The notes beneath the pieces are model-generated. The model was not told the DNA's origin. It ran no database searches and saw only the letters and a list, made by a program, of their open reading frames with translations. Positions 57,601-64,000 of a DNA stretch of 64,000 bases are shown here, piece by piece (position 1 is the first letter of the stretch; each line of letters begins with the position of its first letter). The stretch is from Dehalococcoidia bacterium (lineage in GTDB: Bacteria > Chloroflexota > Dehalococcoidia > Lucifugimonadales > Lucifugimonadaceae). The translations under genes and the position numbers were made by a program. The DNA is taken from contig JANQQP010000017.1 of the NCBI GenBank assembly GCA_028285005.1, positions 45,045-109,044 on the forward strand. Reading direction: 5' to 3'.

Positions 57601-59748
57601 TCGCAGGTCCATGTTGGGCAGGACCACCGGCGTCTCACCTTCAGCGCTCGCGCCCGACTGCACCAGTCGTCCATTGACCTCTTCGGCGACAAGCACTACG
57701 TTGTCTCGGAGGTCACCGGGTGTGAAGAATCCGTTCCCGTCGACATCGAAATCGACCTCAAGGTCGTAGCTTCCGGCCGGGAACTTCTGGGTGGTTAGGG
57801 TAGATTCGGCGGCGTTCACGCAGAACGAAACGTCCTCCACGGAGCCACCGTTTATCTGCACATCTCCGAACACGCCCTGTACTGACGGCAGTCCACCTTC
57901 CAGGTAACGAATGTTCGCTCTGAGATTGATGCCCTCGCCATCGGTGAAGATATGCGCCTGTGACGGAGAAGTGCAGTCCCACGTAGGCACCGCTGGAGTG
58001 GTGGGCTCCGGGTCGGGTTGTCCGACAAAGCCACCCCCATCCATAGGGGTTGGAGTCGCCGTAGGAGTCGGAGTGGGAGTAGGCGTGGGCGTTGGTGTCG
58101 GTGTGGGAGTAGGTGTTGGGGTTGGGGTGTGGGTCGGCGTCGACGTGGGGCCCACAGTGGCGACTGGCGTCTGGGTTGGCAGGGCATCGACAAGGAATGA
58201 AAGCTGACCGGTCTTCTGACCTGTGTTTCCGTCGACGATAAGCGTCAACCTGTAGTTATCTCGAGCATCAGCGCTGTACGCGAAATCGGTTCCGCCGTCT
58301 TCTGGATCCTTGCTCGTCTCGATCACCACCGCCCCCGTTGTAATGTCCTCAAGCCGCCACGTGAGCAAAGAGGGATCGCCGCCACCGGTGTAGCGAGCGG
58401 AGATCGTGTAAGGAGGCCCTTCAGTCGATCTATCGACCACGAACCCTGCCTCAGGCGTTGGTGGGTCGTCAGGCGGGTACAGGCCGGCGAGGAACCCGAT
58501 GAGCGCCACGATCGCCGCCAGGGCGACTACACCGCCGCCGGCCGCAACGTACGGGTGTCTTCTTCCCCAGTCGCGGAATCGGGAGAACCAGGATGGCCCG
58601 GAGGGTGGTGGCGAGACAGGAGGCGGAGGCACACGGCCAGGTTCAATAGGCGTGCCGTCACGCACGAATGCTACGAGATCGGCTACTCCTTTCTCGTAAT
58701 TAGTCATGTCCAGCCGGGCGAGGTGCTGGATCACTCCGGGCACATTCGCAGAGTTGCTCAGCATCGCCGGGACGATGTACGTGGGTTTCCAGCCGTTCAC
58801 ATACTGATGGAACGCGATCCGGAGCTCCATCCGGACCGGCCTTGACTCCACCGAACTTTGAGACACGAGCAGCACGAACACGTCGGACTCGGTGATGGAG
58901 TTGACCACCTGGTCCCAGGCGTCTGATCCTGGAGTTGCCGATCGCTCAAATTGAAATACCCGGACACCCGCTCTCCTTAGATCCGAATACAGTCGAGTGG
59001 CAGTCTCCCGGTCCTGAGTGGAGTAGCTGACGAACACCCTTGGAGCCGACTGTGCGGTATCGGCTTGTGGTTGCGCTTGCGGACCGTCAGCGCTCTGCTG
59101 TCCAGCGGCCCCGCCGCTATCGGCGGCGGCCGCATCGCCCGTGGCCTGCTCGGTCCCGGAGGTTGCGGGTATATCGGTCTTTCGGGGCTCGTCAATTCGC
59201 GCAGGCTCCGGGTTTTCAGCCGTCAGCTCAAGGATTCGGCGCGTCAGTTCAACAAAGGTGTCCTCGCGCTCCCAGTCGTCCATCTTGATAAGCGGATTAT
59301 CTGGCGGATTTATCGCTTGCAGATCATTCAGCGGATGCTGGTCTATCAGTGATGGCGAGATGTTCAAGACGAGAATGGTGGCGCCATCTCGCTGCGCCGC
59401 TTCCAGGATTGGCTGCAACTCCTCCGATTGAATGAAGTCAGAATTGAAGAAGTTTGAACTGACCAGCAGTACAGCTACGCGCGAGGTTTGGAGGGCCTTT
59501 TCGATCTCTTCACGCCACCGATCACCGGGACGAATCCTCGTGTCGTCCCACAGATCGATCTTGCCGTCACGTACGAGCGGCTTGAGGTGCTTCTGGAGTC
59601 TTTCCAGCCACTCCTGGTCATCGTGGCTGTAGCTGATGAATACCTTGCTGCGTGTCAAATTGAATACCCCGGTGATTGGCGGCCATTCTGTACTGAAATG
59701 CCCTTTGTTACAACCCACCGAACCGGGGCACCAGCGGATCTTCGGCAT
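54697..59748 (-). CDS. Tandem-TIR transmembrane protein with PKD, pentapeptide, LamG, CSLREA and beta-helix ectodomain
   Basis: TIR1 SKVFISYSHDDQEWLERLQKHL...SSNFFNSDFIQSEELQPIL; TIR2 PRVFVSYSTQDRETATRLYSDLRRAGVRVF...VSQSSVESRPVRMEL; TM VAAGGGVVALAAIVALIGFLAGLY; T/P linker; LTGCNLSFMNLSDLDLTDRDLTGAVLTGANL; LLFDGVDDHLVVDDS; CDASHCSLREAITEAN; NVIS/GN repeats. N-terminal start uncertain (59748 or an internal TTG at 59658). Confidence 0.88.
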   Translation of the reverse strand: MPKIRWCPGSVGCNKGHFSTEWPPITGVFNLTRSKVFISYSHDDQEWLERLQKHLKPLVRDGKIDLWDDTRIRPGDRWREEIEKALQTSRVAVLLVSSNFFNSDFIQSEELQPILEAAQRDGATILVLNISPSLIDQHPLNDLQAINPPDNPLIKMDDWEREDTFVELTRRILELTAENPEPARIDEPRKTDIPATSGTEQATGDAAAADSGGAAGQQSADGPQAQPQADTAQSAPRVFVSYSTQDRETATRLYSDLRRAGVRVFQFERSATPGSDAWDQVVNSITESDVFVLLVSQSSVESRPVRMELRIAFHQYVNGWKPTYIVPAMLSNSANVPGVIQHLARLDMTNYEKGVADLVAFVRDGTPIEPGRVPPPPVSPPPSGPSWFSRFRDWGRRHPYVAAGGGVVALAAIVALIGFLAGLYPPDDPPTPEAGFVVDRSTEGPPYTISARYTGGGDPSLLTWRLEDITTGAVVIETSKDPEDGGTDFAYSADARDNYRLTLIVDGNTGQKTGQLSFLVDALPTQTPVATVGPTSTPTHTPTPTPTPTPTPTPTPTPTPTPTATPTPMDGGGFVGQPDPEPTTPAVPTWDCTSPSQAHIFTDGEGINLRANIRYLEGGLPSVQGVFGDVQINGGSVEDVSFCVNAAESTLTTQKFPAGSYDLEVDFDVDGNGFFTPGDLRDNVVLVAEEVNGRLVQSGASAEGETPVVLPNMDLRAIIRLSSPIDSAPGPSGPFEVPRIEDSMELEQGELTFSWDAVEGADFYRIRVTTYDEDTARFLEGETYNEASNTTRTFSFTPDPIPLTQDYYLTIDAFFNRSGSQGSPIPPDLDTYVGQLVMRVDANNKQRGFPFKLPTLKPIASFTIQNPVSDGQPLTIGFTDTSQGNPTSWDWRLVDSNGLFVTGGSIPSIGHKVPSHGEYTMTLTVANEHGENSAMETFIVQPPPCNPQEPGSDLTGCNLSFMNLSDLDLTDRDLTGAVLTGANLTNVDWTGVTCPDGQLASSVHKCIGHMNDPEAPDTGLRLLFDGVDDHLVVDDSAGISFANTSKWTVEAWLQPQPSTDTLARPVISKLVWGVGTEFALWAGGNEGIWLHRDSPPNRNFFTTEILPHDRLTHVAVVYDGQKTHVFVDGHEIGTITQGNVAPAPQIDVIIGGIVPGNTFSGVIHDLRVWSRTRTAQHIQEDMTTPASPLDGGLEAAWELANGGSVTSPDITGGHNATFQGDATWVTPVDLLPIDFMVNSLNDVDNGGCDASHCSLREAITEANQTISRSVIGFNIAGPGPHRISPTSALPAIEQETVIDGFTQAGSRRATADSPALLMIEIDGTLAGPDVSGLQVSGGAGDSVVRGLSITSFDGRGINIESASRVTVVGSHIGLNGDGTVAGGNGKEGIRTLETPGLTIGGTDPGDRNVISNNGLMGIHITDSLGFAVLGNYIGLDASGTVDHGNIGGVALQTSRNGDVGNGEPGGGNVISGNDGSAVVINGTRPGGEQGHRVFGNLIGTDKTGMIAIGNDGNGIDIDGGATSNVIGGVGESFRNVITANRLDGIQLRPGTELTVISGNYIGLDAAGMTALGNCGHVFEQLGDPFGDSGNCNFGVFIDRSKDNTLSDNVISGNASSGLRIQGEGATGNMLTDNYFGTSADGEKPIPNGVEEMRFVGSENIGGLTEGAIEANNRAVNGKIVLVP

Positions 59749-60015
59749 TCTCGGTCAATTGACGAGCCTTCTGAAACACGATTAACCCGGCGCCACCTGA
59801 TCGGATTGGCCGAGTATGCGCGATTGGGACTGCCGATCCATCCACTGAACTGACTAGAATTCAGAACGCCACTATGGCGACATCTAATGAAAAACCATTA
59901 GAAATCTGGACAAGCCGAGATCCGTGGCGCCGCGTCTCAGGAGTTCGCTGGCGCGTAGAACAGCCGAACGAGTAGTCGGGCATTCGATGAAGCGCCTTAA
60001 CGGCACCAGAAATCG

Positions 60016-60765
60016 TTACATGAGTCGTGCTTGCTGTTCGGCGGGGTCCAAAAGTTTCGGATTGTCCGCACCGTCGTTCGGGAGCTTATTGACCATGTGA
60101 TATGTCCAACCGTCCCATGGGATTGGACCGAAGAACTGCTTGAGCCCATCTACATCGTTCGTCATTGGATCAAGCCACAGAGTCTCAGCCTCGGTCGACT
60201 GAAGCACTACAGGCATCCGCTTGCGTTCCGGGTTCCAGTGCAGTGGGCGCATGAAATCGTTTGGCTCCGTCGTGATGATTGAGCAGCCGGTCGTCGACTC
60301 GCCCGTGAACTTATCTGTCCAGGTCTCGTACAGACCTGCGAACGCGATCAGCCGGCCGTCGGGAGGATGGATGTAAGCGGGTTGTCCGCCTCGCACCGGC
60401 CACTCGTAGAACCCGCTGGCCGGGATCAGACAGCGTCGAGACTTGATCGCACCTCGCCAGGTAGCGGATGAGAGCCCGTCGTCCCTTGCGTTGATGATGT
60501 CTTTCAGACGCCCGTGTTTCGGGTCATCCGGGTTGTACCAGGCTGGCGTGAACCCCCACCTCATCACCTCCAGCTCGCGTTCACCGTCACGGTTTGTGAT
60601 GACCGGGACCTGGTTCGTTGGCCGGATGTGGAAGTTTCTCTTGACTTCGAGAACCCGCCCCTCTTCGAACAGCTGCTTCCACACCTCGCGGCTGAACTCC
60701 TTCCAGTAGAAGAAGCGCGAGTACACGCCGGTGTGATCCTCGATCAGGACGAATCTTCCACACAT
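60016..60765 (-). CDS. SOS response-associated peptidase (SRAP/HMCES/YedK family)
   Basis: N-terminal MCGRFVL; RPTNQVPVITNRDGERELEVMRWGFTPAW; INARDD; RRCLIPASGFYEW. Confidence 0.95.
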   Translation of the reverse strand: MCGRFVLIEDHTGVYSRFFYWKEFSREVWKQLFEEGRVLEVKRNFHIRPTNQVPVITNRDGERELEVMRWGFTPAWYNPDDPKHGRLKDIINARDDGLSSATWRGAIKSRRCLIPASGFYEWPVRGGQPAYIHPPDGRLIAFAGLYETWTDKFTGESTTGCSIITTEPNDFMRPLHWNPERKRMPVVLQSTEAETLWLDPMTNDVDGLKQFFGPIPWDGWTYHMVNKLPNDGADNPKLLDPAEQQARLM

Positions 60766-60996
60766 TGCCTAGCTGATCCTGCCAATCATTCGATTCGGGT
60801 GTTTGGCGAACTCTGACGACTCTGGAATGTCGCGCCAACAGCGCGCACGCTCGCCCGGCGACCTATTTTCGCCTAGCAGCCCGCGGGATGTCGCAGCGGT
60901 TGGACGTGCATTGGATAGGTCAACGAAAGGTTAGCAATTCACCGAATCGCATCCAGTCACCATGGCGTCGAACCGAATGAGTTCAACAAGGAAGTA

Positions 60997-61032
60997 TGGT
61001 GGCGAGGGGCGGACTCGAACCGCCGACACATG
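60997..61032 (-). repeat. Orphan tRNA-Phe 3' fragment (T-arm/acceptor/CCA), direct repeat of 63625-63660
   Basis: TGGTGGCGAGGGGCGGACTCGAACCGCCGACACATG versus TGGTGCCGAGGGGCGGACTCGAACCGCCGACACATG: 35/36 identical. Confidence 0.88.
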
Positions 61033-61222
61033 AGTGGGCAGCGTTCGGTTTGCGTAGTCAGAAGAGTTCAGCGACTCTGTGCTTCGTCTCTGTTGCATGC
61101 GGCAAAACGAGCCCTGCGCTAAGGCTGCAGAAATCACAAGATTGGCAAAACTCACCGAGCACCGACTGCGGAGTTCGTCCGCACCGCTACGGTAGTTCCT
61201 GCGTGTCTCTTCGGGTCGAACG

Positions 61223-61996
61223 CTACTGCATTCTCAGCTTGACTATCCACGCAGCGAGAGCGATGAAAACTGCAGATACGCCGAGGACTATCGCCGCCTC
61301 GATCAACTGGAACTCCCAGAACCTGTCTCTAACCATGCGTGTTGTCTCATCGATCACTATGGTCTGGTCAGATCCCCTTAGTGCGGTGCCGATTAAGATC
61401 TGGGCGGTGACGAACACGACTAAGCCCAGCAGTGCGGCCACTATCGAACGTTTTGTCAAAGCGCCGATTCCCAGAGTCGAAGCGAACGCAAGGGCCGCGT
61501 AGCTCAGCGGGATGGCACCCTTGAAAGCGAAGCTCTCAAGGTGATGATGTGAAATCGGATCCAGTCGGTCGAGAGGCGAAAACCACCACGTCATCATCAT
61601 GGTGAACGTGATAGCGAATGCGGAGAGAGCCAGTAGGGCAATACCAAGTTTCGTCCACAGCCACCGGTCCCGGCTAATGCTCTGCGTCCATGACAGTCTG
61701 TACGTTCTGCGATCGAACTCGAAGACGATCGGTGCTGCCAGTATGACCCCCAGTATGCCTGGAAAGAATATGAACCACGTCGTGACCCGTTGTGGGCTGT
61801 CGTAGGCGTTCTGGATCGGTTCTTTCAGGTCCCAACACCCAAACGGGTCAGTGCTGAGACAGGAAGCAAGTCCAGAGCTGTTGAAGGCATCGTGTCCCTG
61901 GAGCCCTGTTGGGATGAGATAGGCAGCAAGGGCGACTAGCATCCCGACTACCAGTAAGAGCTCAGTCCTGTATTGCCGCCACGTGATCCAGATCAT
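61223..61996 (-). CDS. ABC transporter permease
   Basis: Six-TM ABC2-like ORF (MIWITWRQYRTELLLVVGMLVALAAYLIP...); ATGA overlap with the ATPase gene. Confidence 0.8.
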   Translation of the reverse strand: MIWITWRQYRTELLLVVGMLVALAAYLIPTGLQGHDAFNSSGLASCLSTDPFGCWDLKEPIQNAYDSPQRVTTWFIFFPGILGVILAAPIVFEFDRRTYRLSWTQSISRDRWLWTKLGIALLALSAFAITFTMMMTWWFSPLDRLDPISHHHLESFAFKGAIPLSYAALAFASTLGIGALTKRSIVAALLGLVVFVTAQILIGTALRGSDQTIVIDETTRMVRDRFWEFQLIEAAIVLGVSAVFIALAAWIVKLRMQ

Positions 61997-62877
61997 GCTG
62001 TGATTCCGATCGGATTGTTCCGGCTCCGTTCAAGGTAGGCAAGAATCACGTCTTCCAACGAAGGCTCGTGCACCGACCAGGAGTCCCCAAGAACCAGCGG
62101 AGCTTCGAGGTTGACGAGCGTCGCGACCTGCCGTCCAGTCCGACTGCGGCTTATCACTGTGTGGACGATTGAAGAAAGGACCTCTTCTTCCGCCGGACCG
62201 ACAACGTACCGATGAGATGCAAGTACACTCTCGATCTCACCGATCAGTTGGATGGTTCCGTCGGCGATGACCAAAATGGAGTCGCACACCCGCTCGAGGT
62301 CTTCCAGTGTGTGAGACGACAGTACGATGGAAGCGTTGGTTTCGGCTGCAGTCACCATCAGGGTTTGCAGGAACTCGCGGCGGGCCAGGGGATCAAACGA
62401 GGCCACCGGTTCGTCAAGCAGAACGACGTCGGGCCTTTTCGCTAGCGCGAGGATGAGCGCTATCTGCGCGCGTTGGCCACCCGACAACTTGCCGATCTTC
62501 TTGTTTAGAGGAAAGCCCAGTTGGGCAACCCGGGCATTAGCAAACTCATCATCCCAACGTGGGTTCAGGTTCTTCCCGAATCTCAGCATCTCTGCCACTG
62601 AGAATCCGCCAAACAGCGGATGCTCCTGAGCAGTGAAGCCTACGCGCTGAAGCACATCTGCCGGGTTCTTCAGTGGTGAGGAACCGAATATCTCGATGGA
62701 GCCTTCAGTTGGGCTGAGAAGTCCAACCGCAAGCTCGAGCAGTGTTGACTTTCCAGATCCATTCGGCCCCACCAGGGCTGTGATCTGTCCTGCCTGAAGG
62801 CTAAATGTGCAGTTACGCAGCGCCCAGTGTGCCCCGAATCGCTTCCCCAGGTTCTTCGCCTCAAGCACCGCGCTCAT
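61993..62877 (-). CDS. ABC transporter ATP-binding protein
   Basis: Walker A LVGPNGSGKSTLLELA; signature LSGGQRAQIALILAL; Walker B DVVLLDEPVASFDPLARREFL. Confidence 0.95.
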   Translation of the reverse strand: MSAVLEAKNLGKRFGAHWALRNCTFSLQAGQITALVGPNGSGKSTLLELAVGLLSPTEGSIEIFGSSPLKNPADVLQRVGFTAQEHPLFGGFSVAEMLRFGKNLNPRWDDEFANARVAQLGFPLNKKIGKLSGGQRAQIALILALAKRPDVVLLDEPVASFDPLARREFLQTLMVTAAETNASIVLSSHTLEDLERVCDSILVIADGTIQLIGEIESVLASHRYVVGPAEEEVLSSIVHTVISRSRTGRQVATLVNLEAPLVLGDSWSVHEPSLEDVILAYLERSRNNPIGITA

Positions 62878-63272
62878 ACTCGTTCCTCAGCCACAGTTGC
62901 CTGCATGGCGGACTCAAACAGTGCGACGATCGTCTCGTCATCAAGATTCGCTTCCCTGGCTCGCTCAAGCCACTCAGCCAGCGACTGTTGCAGCTCAGGA
63001 TGAACCGATACCGCCGGGCCAACGAGTGACTGCTTAACGAACGTTCCAACGCCCGGGGTAGACTCGATCAGACCCTGCCGTTCCAGTTCCCGATAGGCCT
63101 TCTGCACCGTATTGGGATTTATCGCAAGATGCCCAACAACAGTCTTGATCGTAGGCAGCTGGTCACCTACGCGCATCCTGTCGAGCAAGAGGGCTTGCCG
63201 GACCTGGTTGACCAACTGCATGTATGGACTTGTGCCACTGCGCCGGTCGAGAAAGAACTCGATCATGCTCAC
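62874..63272 (-). CDS. GntR-family transcriptional regulator (YtrA-like)
   Basis: LDRRSGTSPYMQLVNQVRQALLLDRMRVGDQLPTIKTVVGHLAINPNTVQKAYRELERQGLIESTPGVGTFV. Confidence 0.93.
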   Translation of the reverse strand: MSMIEFFLDRRSGTSPYMQLVNQVRQALLLDRMRVGDQLPTIKTVVGHLAINPNTVQKAYRELERQGLIESTPGVGTFVKQSLVGPAVSVHPELQQSLAEWLERAREANLDDETIVALFESAMQATVAEERV

Positions 63273-63624
63273 ACCTGATTAACTAGTGTATTAGTATAAT
63301 AGTAAAACAGTATGAGCCATGATGCAAATGGAATCTGGTTCAGGTACCGCCTCGACCGTCGACACCCGGCCCAGATTCTGGGCTTCGCGCTTCCCAAAAA
63401 AGTACGGTGCTGCCCGTTTCCCTGACTGATGCTGGCTGAGTGCTGCTGAATAACTCTGCACCGGGACAGCAGAGTGTCGAAAGAAATACCTTCATGGCGG
63501 CAAGTGCCGTGGAGATGCTCCAAAGGCAAAAGGCATCCGCATCTCGCCGCCGCTGCTACTCCAACATGCAACGAACACTAGCCAGAGGTTATGAAGTCTA
63601 GGAAATGAGCGCGGAGAATCGAAA

Positions 63625-63700
63625 TGGTGCCGAGGGGCGGACTCGAACCGCCGACACATGGATTTTCAGTCCATTGCTCTACCAACTGAGCTACCTCGGC
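63625..63700 (-). tRNA. tRNA-Phe (anticodon GAA)
   Basis: Reverse complement GCCGAGGTAGCTCAGTTGGTAGAGCAATGGACTGAAAATCCATGTGTCGGCGGTTCGAGTCCGCCCCTCGGCACCA. Confidence 0.96.
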
Positions 63701-63907
63701 CTATGTCGTCGTTTGGCGCGTCGGCCGTCCTGGTTGACGCCGGTGGCGTCGGTGAGGCGGCACGTGTGCGCTAGATCGGGCGGAAGCTGACTTGCTAAAC
63801 GGGTCTGCTTCGGCGGGTCTCTGCTGCGACTGGCGGGCGATAGACCATCGTATTCGCTGCCGGGCGGGCAGGCAAGCTGAGTTGCATCGCCGATTACTAT
63901 GATCTTG

Positions 63908-64000
63908 ACCGCAGACCGCAGACCGCAGACCGCAGACCGCAGACCGCAGACCGCAGACCGCAGACCGCAGACCGCAGACCGCAGACCGCAGACCGCAGAC
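63908..64000. repeat. 7-bp tandem repeat (ACCGCAG)n, about 13 copies, running to window end
   Basis: Perfect repetition of ACCGCAG from 63908 to 64000. Confidence 0.97.

Noticed and set aside
51288-59748. Assigning the TIR/cyclase pair to Thoeris, CBASS or Pycsar
   Set aside because: No ThsA, CD-NTase or standard Pycsar-size cyclase. The TIR protein is a TM protein with a giant ectodomain, and the cyclase is an AAA/TPR regulator type. Kept only as a neighbourhood hypothesis.
60996-61502. 168-aa plus-strand ORF beginning MVARGGLEPPTHEWAAF
   Set aside because: Starts inside the orphan tRNA fragment and runs antisense to the ABC permease; the same GGLEPPT/GRTRTADT artefact arises from translated tRNA sequence at 63605-63790.
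63908-64000. Tandem repeat considered as a CRISPR array
   Set aside because: 7-bp units with no spacers; a simple minisatellite. No cas genes seen.

Overview
The window is a gene-dense, high-GC bacterial chromosomal segment. Gene content is compatible with a Chloroflexota/SAR202-like organism, but taxonomy is inference only. It holds about 50 supportable CDS and 3 intact tRNAs (Leu-CAA, Gly-GCC, Phe-GAA). Main blocks are: an Lhr-type helicase 3' end; several two-component systems; a type IV pilus/T2SS-like operon (4.0-12.8 kb) with a translationally coupled LuxR-type regulator; metabolic genes (CaiB, enoyl-CoA hydratase, MR/MLE enolase, NmrA, SDR/epimerase, M19 dipeptidase); large AAA/TPR regulators; and a 1683-aa tandem-TIR transmembrane protein. 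The strongest non-standard signal is two genes that standard ORF calling splits at in-frame TGA codons lying exactly on catalytic cysteine positions. One is a DCC/DUF393 thiol-disulfide protein whose CxxC reads as TGA-Pro-Val-TGA (UxxU, 15708-16124 minus). It is followed by a perfect 6-bp hairpin with a GGUC apical loop, a bacterial SECIS-like element. The other is a lipoprotein-like AhpC/TSA peroxiredoxin with a U-T-F-C motif (39873-40505 minus), also followed by a SECIS-like hairpin. Other notable items: two small putative islands flanked by duplicated tRNA 3' ends (tRNA-Gly, tRNA-Phe); a 181-bp MITE-like element with perfect 30-bp terminal inverted repeats; two intergenic dispersed repeat families; a TIR-TIR-TM receptor-like gene in tandem with a class III cyclase-AAA-TPR gene; and a 7-bp minisatellite at the window end.
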